Below are positions 16,214-24,221 of a stretch of DNA of 64,000 bases, in pieces; position 1 is the first letter of the stretch; each line of letters opens with the position of its first letter. This DNA is from an uncultured Oscillospiraceae bacterium (GTDB lineage: Bacteria; Bacillota; Clostridia; Oscillospirales; Oscillospiraceae): positions 1 through 64,000 of the forward strand of contig CATONV010000004.1 in assembly GCA_951801655.1 (NCBI GenBank). The letters run 5' to 3'. The position numbers and the translations under genes are program-made. The notes beneath the pieces were generated by a model that made no database searches, was not told the origin of the DNA, and saw only the letters and a list, made by a program, of their open reading frames with translations.

Positions 16214-19200
16214 ATGTCCTACACTGAATCAAATTACGAATCCGCCGTCATCGAGCTTTTCGTCCAAATGGGCTACACCCACGTCTATGCCCCCGACCTG
16301 AACCGGGCGGACTGCACCAGTCCTGTGCTGGATGCGGTGCTTCTGGACAGCCTGGTGCGCCTGAACAGGGACCTGCCCCCGGAGGCTATCCAGGAGGCCA
16401 TGGCGAAACTGAAAGATTTTGACAGCGGCAGTCTGGTGCAGAAGAACCGGATTTTCACAGGGTATCTCCAAAACGGCATAGAGGTGAAGTATTTCGCCCA
16501 GGGGGAGGAGCTCTCCGCTCTGGTGCGCCTGGTGGACTACCAGCGCCCGGACAACAACGCCTTCTATGTGGTGAACCAGTATACATACGTGGAAAACGGC
16601 AACACCCGCCGCCCGGACGTGATTTTGTTCCTCAACGGTCTGCCCCTTGTGGTGATGGAGCTGAAAAGCCCCTCCCAGGAGGACGCGGGGGTGGAGAACG
16701 CCTATCACCAGCTTCGCAACTACATGCAGGACATCCCCTCCCTGTTCATTTACAACGCCATCTGCGTCATCAGCGACCTGTCCGCCAGCCGGGCGGGCAC
16801 CATTACCTCCGGCCTGGACCGATTCATGGAGTGGAAGACGAAGGACGGACGCTATGAGAACACCGCCTACGCCCAGTTTGACACCTTCTACGAGGGCATG
16901 TTCCGGCGGGAGAGGCTACTGGACATTTTGAAGAATTTCATCCTGTTTTCCGGCGACACCCAGAAGCCTGTCAAAATTCTGGCTGGGTATCACCAGTACT
17001 TCGCCGTCCGAAAGGCGGTGGACAAGGCGGTGACCGCCACCGCCACCGACGGCAAAGGCGGCGTCTTCTGGCACACCCAGGGCAGCGGCAAGTCGTTGTC
17101 CATGGTCTTCTACACCCATCTTTTGCAGGAGCCGCTGGACAGTCCCACCATCGTGGTCATGACCGACCGCATCGACCTGGATGACCAGCTCTATACTCAG
17201 TTTGCCAGGTGTGCTGAGTTCCTCCGTCAGACACCGGTTCAGGCGGAGAGCAAGGAGCATCTAAAATCTCTGCTGGAGGGCCGGGCGGCCAACGGGATCA
17301 TCTTCACCACCATGTTCAAGTTTGAGAGGGGGGAGACCGCCCTGTCCACCCGGCGGAACATCGTGGTCATGGCGGACGAGGCCCACCGGGGGCAGTACGG
17401 CTTTGACGAAAAAGTGGTCTACAGCGAGAACGGCCAGGGGGAGCAGGAGGCCCATGTGGTGGTAGGCAACGCCCGGATCATCCGGGATGCACTGCCCAAC
17501 GCCACCTTTATCGGCTTCACCGGCACACCGGTGTCCGCCAAAGACCGGAACACCCGGGAGGTGTTCGGGGACTATATCGACATCTACGACATGACCCAGG
17601 CGGTGGAGGACGGCGCCACCCGGCCGGTGTACTACGAAAGCCGAGTCATCCACTTGAAGCTGGACCAGAACACCTTAAATCTCATCGACGCTACTTACGA
17701 TGTTCTGGAGAAGCAGTCCAACGCCGAAACCGTCGAGAAGAGCAAAAAGATGCTGGGGCAGATGGAGAGCGTCCTGGGGGCGGGCTCTACCATCCAGTCC
17801 CTGTGTGAGGACGTTATTGGTCATTATGAGAACTACCGGGCCAGCCTGCTCACGGGAAAGGCCATGATCGTGGCCTACTCCCGGCCCATCGCCATGAAAA
17901 TTTACCGGAAGCTGCTGGAGCTGCGGCCCGGCTGGACGGAGAAAATCGGGGTTGTCATGACCAGCGGCAACAACGACCCGGAGGAATGGAACGAAATCAT
18001 TGGCACGAAGAGACATAAGGAGGAGCTGGCCCGAAAATTCAAGGACAACAGTGACCCCATGAAGATCGCCATTGTGGTGGATATGTGGCTGACGGGATTT
18101 GACGTGCCCTCCCTGGCCACCATGTACGTCTATAAGCCCATGCACGGCTACAATCTGATGCAGGCCATCGCCCGGGTCAACCGGGTGTTTCAGGACAAGG
18201 AAGGCGGCCTGATTGTCGATTATGTAGGCATCGCCTCTGCCCTGAAGGCCGCCATGAACGAGTACACCGAGAGGGACCGGGGCAACTACGGCGATATGAA
18301 TATCGCCCAGACCGCCTACCCCAAATTTCAGGAGAAGCTCCAGGTCTGTAAAGACCTGATGCACGGCTTTGACTTCAGCGGATTTACCATAGGCAGTCCT
18401 CTGGAGATGGCAAGGGCAATTTCCGGCGGTGTCAACTTTGTTTTGGACGCGGCCGCGCCTGACCGCAAAGAGCTGTTCGCAAAGGAGTCTCTGCTGCTCA
18501 AGCAGGCCCACTCCCTCTGCTCCAGCCTGACCACCGCACAGGAGAGGCACGACGCCGCCTACTATGAGGCGGTTCGTTCCGCTGTGGTCAAACTGACAGT
18601 GGGTGGAACCGGAGGCAAAGTGCTGTCCTTGCAGGAGATTAACGCGCAGATCAACAACCTGCTGAAAGCCAGCATTCAGAGTGAGGGCGTCATCAATCTG
18701 TTTGACAGCAAGCGTGTGGGAGAGAAGTTCAATCTATTTGACCCGGACGTGCTGGAAGAGATTGGGAAGATGAAGGAGAAAAACATCGCTGTGGAGATCC
18801 TCCGCAAGCTGATGGCGGAACAAGTGTCCGTCTTCCAGCGGACAAATGTGGTACAGTCACGGAAGTTCTCCGAGAAGATCGCCCGGCTGATGAATTCGTA
18901 TTATAATGGCCTGATTACCAACGAGGAGGTCATCAAGGAGCTGCTGGACACCGCGGCCCAGATTGCGGCGCTGCATCAGCAGGGTGAGGCGCTGGGTCTG
19001 TCTCCGGAGGAGATGGCATTCTATGACGCGCTGACCAAGCCGGAGGCCATCCGAGATTTTTACAAAAATCACCAGTTGGTGGCCATGACCCGGGAATTGA
19101 CAGAGATGCTCCGCAAAAACCGAACCATCGACTGGCAGAGAAAAGAAACTGCCCGAGCCGGAATGAGGAAGATGGTCAAGCGGCTGCTGAGAAAATATGA

Positions 19201-19282
19201 CTATCCGCCCGAGGGCGTGGAGGACGCCATTAACACGGTGATCAGTCAATGCGAGACGTGGACAGACCATGGGATATTATGA
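16214..19282 (+). CDS. hsdR: Type I restriction-modification system, endonuclease/translocase (R) subunit
   Basis: ATP-driven DNA translocase and nuclease of the R-M complex. 1022 residues. An N-terminal PD-(D/E)xK nuclease ('RRPDVILFLNGLPLVVMELKSP', ~133-155) is followed by an SF2 helicase core with Walker A 'TQGSGKSLSM' (~287), motif Ia 'VVMTDRIDLDDQL', the DEAD-type box 'VMADEAHRGQYG', motif III 'FIGFTGTPV' and motif VI 'QAIARVNRVF'. A long helical C-terminal domain contacts HsdM. All catalytic motifs are intact, so the system should restrict. Last gene of the operon; codon use returns to GC-rich. Confidence 0.97.
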   Translation: MSYTESNYESAVIELFVQMGYTHVYAPDLNRADCTSPVLDAVLLDSLVRLNRDLPPEAIQEAMAKLKDFDSGSLVQKNRIFTGYLQNGIEVKYFAQGEELSALVRLVDYQRPDNNAFYVVNQYTYVENGNTRRPDVILFLNGLPLVVMELKSPSQEDAGVENAYHQLRNYMQDIPSLFIYNAICVISDLSASRAGTITSGLDRFMEWKTKDGRYENTAYAQFDTFYEGMFRRERLLDILKNFILFSGDTQKPVKILAGYHQYFAVRKAVDKAVTATATDGKGGVFWHTQGSGKSLSMVFYTHLLQEPLDSPTIVVMTDRIDLDDQLYTQFARCAEFLRQTPVQAESKEHLKSLLEGRAANGIIFTTMFKFERGETALSTRRNIVVMADEAHRGQYGFDEKVVYSENGQGEQEAHVVVGNARIIRDALPNATFIGFTGTPVSAKDRNTREVFGDYIDIYDMTQAVEDGATRPVYYESRVIHLKLDQNTLNLIDATYDVLEKQSNAETVEKSKKMLGQMESVLGAGSTIQSLCEDVIGHYENYRASLLTGKAMIVAYSRPIAMKIYRKLLELRPGWTEKIGVVMTSGNNDPEEWNEIIGTKRHKEELARKFKDNSDPMKIAIVVDMWLTGFDVPSLATMYVYKPMHGYNLMQAIARVNRVFQDKEGGLIVDYVGIASALKAAMNEYTERDRGNYGDMNIAQTAYPKFQEKLQVCKDLMHGFDFSGFTIGSPLEMARAISGGVNFVLDAAAPDRKELFAKESLLLKQAHSLCSSLTTAQERHDAAYYEAVRSAVVKLTVGGTGGKVLSLQEINAQINNLLKASIQSEGVINLFDSKRVGEKFNLFDPDVLEEIGKMKEKNIAVEILRKLMAEQVSVFQRTNVVQSRKFSEKIARLMNSYYNGLITNEEVIKELLDTAAQIAALHQQGEALGLSPEEMAFYDALTKPEAIRDFYKNHQLVAMTRELTEMLRKNRTIDWQRKETARAGMRKMVKRLLRKYDYPPEGVEDAINTVISQCETWTDHGIL

Positions 19283-19388
19283 ATCAAGGCAGATTCCGTC
19301 TCAGAATGACTTGCGCGCGGGACCACGCCGCAGACCTGACCTGAACGCAATGCTGGCCGGCGTGGCCACCGGCGCGGTAAAAGAGTAA
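19269..19388 (+). CDS. Possible 39-codon ORF overlapping the hsdR 3' end
   Basis: An open frame starts at ATG 19269, within the last codons of hsdR, and ends at TAA 19388. The product is basic then hydrophobic ('SQNDLRAGPRRRPDLNAMLA'). There is no ribosome binding site of its own, so translation would depend on coupling. No family recognised; it may be chance or the tail of a lost gene. Confidence 0.25.
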   Translation: MGYYESRQIPSQNDLRAGPRRRPDLNAMLAGVATGAVKE

Positions 19389-19432
19389 ATTTATGTCCCC
19401 GCCCCAAATTGGTACTGCGATAAGAAAACTTC

Positions 19433-19461
19433 TGTAGGGGCGGCTATCAGCCGCCCCTACA
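19433..19461. repeat. Perfect inverted repeat (TGTAGGGGCGGCT...AGCCGCCCCTACA)
   Basis: 13-base perfect arms with a 3-base loop between hsdR and lacZ. No T-run follows on either strand. The sequence resembles short GC-rich palindromic intergenic repeats dispersed in Oscillospiraceae genomes; it could also stop or stabilise the hsd transcript. Confidence 0.6.
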
Positions 19462-19516
19462 TATTCTGACAGCAGCGCCGCAAAATGGGCGGGGACTGTT
19501 CAAAGGAGAGTTGTCT

Positions 19517-22282
19517 ATGCAGGCCAATCTCAACTGGCTGACCAACCCCCAAATTTTCCAGGTAAACCGCCTGGACGCCCACTCCGACCATGTGTGCTAT
19601 GCCTCCCCGGAGGAGGCGGCCCGGGGGGAGACCTCTCTGCGGCAGTCCCTGGACGGGATGTGGCGCTTCGGCTGGAGTCAACGCCCGGCCGACCGCCCGG
19701 CGGACTTCTGGCAGGAGGGCTTTGACGACAGCCGCTTTGGGACCATCCGGGTCCCGGGGCACATGGAGACTCAGGGATATGGGCAGATCCAGTATATCAA
19801 CACCCTCTACCCCTGGGACGGCCACGCCGAGGTCCGCCCTCCGGAGATCGACTGGGAGGACTGCCCCGTGGGCAGCTATGTGCGTACCTTTGACCTGGAC
19901 GCCAGCCTGCTGGGGAAAGTGGTCTGCATCAGCTTCCAGGGGGCGGAGCAGGCCATCTATGTCTGGCTCAACGGCCATTTTGTGGGCTACGCCGAGGACA
20001 GCTTCACCCCCTCCGACTTCGATCTGACCCCCTACGTCCGGGAGAAGGGCAACCGGCTGTGCGTAGAGGTTTACAAACACTCCAGCGCCGCCTGGATCGA
20101 GGATCAGGACTTCTTCCGGTTTTCCGGCATCTTTCGTTCCGTTTTCCTCTACGCCAAGCCGGCGGCCCACCTGGCCGACCTGTGGCTCCAGGCCGTGCTG
20201 GAGGAGGACAACACCACCGGCGTCCTGTCCGTCCGTCTGCTGCTGGAGGGGGAGGGAACGGTCCGCATGAGGCTGACTCACCCCGGCCAGGGGACGCTGT
20301 TTGACGGACTTCTGGACCTGGCGGCGGAGGGAAACTACCTGCGCAGTCAGCCCTTCCGCTTTGAGAATGTTCTCCCCTGGGCCCACGACCACCCGGAGCT
20401 GTACCGGGCAACCTTGACTGTTTCCGCCCTGAACGGGACCGTCACGGAGGTGGTCCCCTACGAGATCGGCTTCCGCCGGTTCGAGTTGAAGGACGGCGTT
20501 ATGCTCCTCAATGGAGAGCGGCTGATTCTCAACGGCGTCAACCGCCACGAGTGGAACCCGGAAACCGGCCGGGCCATCGGTCCGGCGGACATGACCGCCG
20601 CCATGGAGACCTTCCGGCGCAACAACATCAACGCCGTGCGCACCTGCCACTACCCCAACCAAACCCGCTGGTATCACCTGTGTGACCAGAACGGCATCTA
20701 TATGATGGACGAGGCCAACCTGGAGAGTCACGGCTCCTGGCAGAAGCTGGGGCGGGTGGAGCCCTCCTGGAATGTGCCGGGCAGTCTGCCCGAATGGCGG
20801 GACTGCGTGGTGGACCGGGCAAAGTCCATGTTTGAACGGGACAAGAACCATGCGTCCATCCTCTTTTGGTCCTGCGGCAACGAGTCCTACGCCGGGGAGG
20901 ACATTCTGGCCATGGCGGACTTCTTTCGGAAAGCTGACCCCAGCCGGCTGGTCCACTACGAGGGGGTGTTCCACTGCCGGGCGTTTGACCGCATCTCCGA
21001 CGTGGAAAGCCGCATGTACGCCCCGCCGGAGGAGGTCCGGGCCTATCTGGAGAACAGCCCCAAGAAGCCCTTTATCCTGTGCGAATACATGCACGACATG
21101 GGCAACTCTTTGGGCGGCATGGAGAGCTACATCCGCCTTGGAGAGGAGTTCCCCCAGTATCAGGGCGGCTTTATCTGGGACTACATGGACCAGGCCCTGT
21201 GGCGCACCGACTGCAATGGCCGCCGGGTGCTGGGCTACGGCGGGGACTTCGGCGAGAGGCAAACCGACTACGCCTTCAGCGGTAACGGCATCGTTTTTGC
21301 CGATGGGACAGAAAAACCGGCCATGCAGGAGGTGCGGTACTGGTACTCCACTCCCGAAGAGAGGGCGGCTCATGACGCTGCCAACGAGCGGGCGAAAAGA
21401 GAGTCGCCCCTTCCCACGCCGAGAGCGAAAAAATTCCCTCTCCGCGTCACCCACGGGGACGGGGCCCTGGGGGTGCGGGGAGAGGGCTTTGAAATTCTGT
21501 TCTCCTATCCGGAGGGCGGACCGGCGTCGTTGGTCTCCGAGGGGCGGGAATGGCTGTGGCGGGCGCCCCGCCCGGCCTACTGGCGGGCCCCCACGGAAAA
21601 TGACCTGGGCAACGGCTTTGCGCTGAAAAGCTCCGTCTGGGCGGCGGCGGACAGCTGGCAGAAGTGTGAAAACATCGAAATTCTGGAGGAGAGTCCGGAG
21701 CGGGTCTCCATCCGCTTCACTTACACGGCTCCTGCCATGCCGGGGCTGAAAACCGACGTGACCTACACCGTGGAGGACTCCGGCTGTGTGACAGCTGCCG
21801 TCCATTACCACGGCGGGGCCGGTCGGCCCGGACTGCCCTTGCTGGGCCTGCGCTTCGCCACCCCTGAGCCGGTGGAGGAGGTGGAGTGGCTGGGCCTGTC
21901 CGGCGAGACCTACCCCGACCGGAAGAAGGGCGGCGTCTTCGGCTGGCACCGGGAGGTCCCCCACGTCTCCGCCTACCTGGTCCCCCAGGAGTGCGGCTGT
22001 CACGTGGACACCCGGGCGGCAGTGCTGCGGAACGGGCTCTCCCGGCTGACCTTGGAAATGGCGGATCGGCCCTTCGCCTTCTCGGCCATCCCCTACACCC
22101 CCCAGCAGCTGGAGCAGGCCGCCCATGTGGAGGAACTTCCCTTCCCCGTCCGCACCGTGGTAACCATCTGCGGGGCCATGCGGGGCGTGGGGGGCATCGA
22201 CAGCTGGATCAGCGATGTAGAGGAGGCCTATCATGTCAGCGGAGAGGCGGATCAGAAGTTCTCTTTCCGCCTGTGGCTGTGA
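19517..22282 (+). CDS. lacZ: GH2 beta-galactosidase
   Basis: Retaining beta-galactosidase hydrolysing lactose or other beta-galactosides, cytoplasmic (no signal peptide). 921 residues, a little shorter than E. coli LacZ. GH2 domains are in order: jelly-roll sugar-binding domain ('QGYGQIQYINTLYPWDGH'), Ig-like domain, then the TIM barrel 'LNGVNRHEWNPETGRAI', 'NNINAVRTCHYPN', acid/base Glu in 'CGNESYAGED' (~456) and nucleophile Glu in 'LCEYMHDMGNSLGG' (~523). A C-terminal beta-sandwich ends in 'SGEADQKFSFRLWL'. ATG 19517 is chosen over TTG 19511 because AAAGGAGAG is correctly spaced from it. It stands alone between the R-M and dynamin operons with no transporter or regulator beside it. Confidence 0.94.
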   Translation: MQANLNWLTNPQIFQVNRLDAHSDHVCYASPEEAARGETSLRQSLDGMWRFGWSQRPADRPADFWQEGFDDSRFGTIRVPGHMETQGYGQIQYINTLYPWDGHAEVRPPEIDWEDCPVGSYVRTFDLDASLLGKVVCISFQGAEQAIYVWLNGHFVGYAEDSFTPSDFDLTPYVREKGNRLCVEVYKHSSAAWIEDQDFFRFSGIFRSVFLYAKPAAHLADLWLQAVLEEDNTTGVLSVRLLLEGEGTVRMRLTHPGQGTLFDGLLDLAAEGNYLRSQPFRFENVLPWAHDHPELYRATLTVSALNGTVTEVVPYEIGFRRFELKDGVMLLNGERLILNGVNRHEWNPETGRAIGPADMTAAMETFRRNNINAVRTCHYPNQTRWYHLCDQNGIYMMDEANLESHGSWQKLGRVEPSWNVPGSLPEWRDCVVDRAKSMFERDKNHASILFWSCGNESYAGEDILAMADFFRKADPSRLVHYEGVFHCRAFDRISDVESRMYAPPEEVRAYLENSPKKPFILCEYMHDMGNSLGGMESYIRLGEEFPQYQGGFIWDYMDQALWRTDCNGRRVLGYGGDFGERQTDYAFSGNGIVFADGTEKPAMQEVRYWYSTPEERAAHDAANERAKRESPLPTPRAKKFPLRVTHGDGALGVRGEGFEILFSYPEGGPASLVSEGREWLWRAPRPAYWRAPTENDLGNGFALKSSVWAAADSWQKCENIEILEESPERVSIRFTYTAPAMPGLKTDVTYTVEDSGCVTAAVHYHGGAGRPGLPLLGLRFATPEPVEEVEWLGLSGETYPDRKKGGVFGWHREVPHVSAYLVPQECGCHVDTRAAVLRNGLSRLTLEMADRPFAFSAIPYTPQQLEQAAHVEELPFPVRTVVTICGAMRGVGGIDSWISDVEEAYHVSGEADQKFSFRLWL

Positions 22283-22419
22283 TTTTTTGCGCTTTCGGCC
22301 TCAAGACCACGGGGCCCAACTGGAAAGGGTCGGCAGGGAGAACATCGTCCTTAGAAAATGATCTGCGCCGCCGAAAAGGCAAAACCTTGGCAGAAACAAG
22401 GGCTTTTTGACGAACTATA

Positions 22420-22448
22420 TTGCATTGCACGGAAAAATTTAGTAAAAT
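22420..22448 (+). promoter_or_regulatory. Promoter of the dynamin-like GTPase operon
   Basis: TTGCAT (22420-22425), 17-base spacer, TAAAAT (22443-22448). The core AGTAAAATGT is identical to that of the hsd promoter. It lies 72 bases before the first ATG. Confidence 0.55.
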
Positions 22449-22519
22449 GTGATCCATTAAGGGCATTGACCATTGGTCTGGGACAGAGGCTGTGCTGAAT
22501 CTGTATTGGAGGGAATGAA

Positions 22520-24193
22520 ATGGTAAACAAAACTGGATATCTGCAAAAACTTGATGGAATATTGAACATTATGAGAAAATGCCAGCTGGAGGATGCTGTT
22601 TCAAATGAAATTGAGAAATTAAGGGACGCCATCGACGAATATGCGTTTCGGATTCTGATGATCGGCGGATTCAGCGCGGGGAAAAGCGCATTTTTGAACA
22701 CGCTGCTGAGCCGGGAGACGCTGTTAAAAGAGGATCAGGCGCCTGAGACTACCATCGCAACTGAGCTGGTATATGATGAAGCGGAGTTTATCGAGGCCGT
22801 CAACGCAAAGGGCGAAAAGACGCGCTTTTTGAGCAAGGAGGGAGATTCCCTATCCCCAAAGGACTGGAGATATTTGATTTATCATGTAAACAGTCCCTTT
22901 TTAAAAACTCATCCCAATGTGATCCTGGTGGATATGCCGGGACTGGATTCCAATATTTCCAACCACAACATGGCAATCGCGCAATATATTTCCAAAGGCA
23001 GCGCATACATCCTTCTGGTCAGCTGTGAGGACGGTACCTTGAAGGAATCCACGCGTGATTTTCTTTGGGAGGTCACACAGTATCCCCAGAGTATTACGTG
23101 CTTTGTTTCCAAGTCGGACCTTAAAGTGGATAGGGAGACCGCCGAAGTGGCAGAAACCATTCGAAGTGAGATTGCGGTGGCCTACGGGAGGAGTGTGCCG
23201 GTTTGTAATATTTCGGTTTTCGACGAAGATTTTATAAAAAAGGCGCAGGACGTAATCGAGGCATTTGACGCACAGACCTTATTTGAGGAAAAGTATCGGA
23301 CTGCAATCAATGCGGTCATTTCAACCGGGCAGGCTGCGCTGAGTACCGCTGCCGACGCAATGTTCCTTGACCTGCAGACGATCAACCAGAACATTTCCGC
23401 TTGTACGAAAAATCGGGACAACCTGAAACGGAAACTGGTGCAGGAAAAAGCGGAGCTGGAACGCAAATATAACCGGCAAGTGATCCCGGCCGTTTTAGAG
23501 GACGTTGAAAACGCGCTGCTGGGGCAGACCGGCCGCTTGACGCAGGCCCTCACTATCAGCGGGGAGGCATTTAACGCCTGTGTAAACTCGATCCTTCGTC
23601 CGATCCTTGTAAACTCTGCCCAGCAGCACATTGTCAGCAGCTTTGACGAATATATTGAGCATCTGGATTTGAACAATCTGATGGGAGAGGACAACGAAGC
23701 GGTTCGGCAGTCTATTGCGGACGGGCTTGAGCTTGTCCGTTCTTACGCCCATACGGTTCAGGAAAACGCCCGGAAGGCGGGGCTGCGCCAGGGGCGAGGC
23801 AGGTCTTACGAGCTGATCACAGGCGCCATTGCCATTGCCACAGATTTTGTTTCGCCGATTATCGAGCTTGCAATCGTGTTTTTACCGCTTATTTTTGAGG
23901 TTGCGGCCGGGATAAACCAAAAGTCTCAGTATGAAGATCTGGAGCAAAAGGTACGAAATGTTGTGATTCCGGAAATCGTTTCAAAACTTCAGCCGCAAAT
24001 TACCGCGGCAATCCAGGAGATGAGAGACGCCATGCTGGAAGAACTGCAAGCCAATCTGGATGAGACGATAAACGCCCAGGAAATGGCGCTGCAACAGGCG
24101 CTGGAGAAGAGACAGCAGGCTACAGATGATTTCAACGCAATGCAGGATGAGTGCAGACAGGCCATAAAACGGCTGGAAAGTTTGCGAGAATAA
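22520..24193 (+). CDS. Dynamin-like GTPase 1
   Basis: 557-residue bacterial dynamin family protein, expected to bind GTP and oligomerise on or remodel membranes. G domain: G1 'GGFSAGKSAFLN' (~49-60), switch region 'DQAPETTIATELVY', G3 'LVDMPGLDS', G4 'CFVSKSDL'. A long helical stalk follows, including a predicted coiled coil at ~285-315. A hydrophobic segment near ~445-475 ('VSPIIELAIVFLPLIFEVAA') probably inserts in membrane like a dynamin paddle, and the protein ends in another coiled coil. Good ribosome binding site (GGAGGG). First of four tightly packed genes; 28 bases precede the next start. Confidence 0.88.
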   Translation: MVNKTGYLQKLDGILNIMRKCQLEDAVSNEIEKLRDAIDEYAFRILMIGGFSAGKSAFLNTLLSRETLLKEDQAPETTIATELVYDEAEFIEAVNAKGEKTRFLSKEGDSLSPKDWRYLIYHVNSPFLKTHPNVILVDMPGLDSNISNHNMAIAQYISKGSAYILLVSCEDGTLKESTRDFLWEVTQYPQSITCFVSKSDLKVDRETAEVAETIRSEIAVAYGRSVPVCNISVFDEDFIKKAQDVIEAFDAQTLFEEKYRTAINAVISTGQAALSTAADAMFLDLQTINQNISACTKNRDNLKRKLVQEKAELERKYNRQVIPAVLEDVENALLGQTGRLTQALTISGEAFNACVNSILRPILVNSAQQHIVSSFDEYIEHLDLNNLMGEDNEAVRQSIADGLELVRSYAHTVQENARKAGLRQGRGRSYELITGAIAIATDFVSPIIELAIVFLPLIFEVAAGINQKSQYEDLEQKVRNVVIPEIVSKLQPQITAAIQEMRDAMLEELQANLDETINAQEMALQQALEKRQQATDDFNAMQDECRQAIKRLESLRE

Positions 24194-24221
24194 CGGAAAG
24201 AAATCATTGAGGAGGGCAAGG

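Noticed and set aside
19457-22234. 925-aa minus-strand ORF antisense to lacZ
   Set aside because: The lacZ frame has all GH2 motifs; the antisense product is Gly/Val/His-rich and matches nothing. Long shadows arise from GC-rich codon use.
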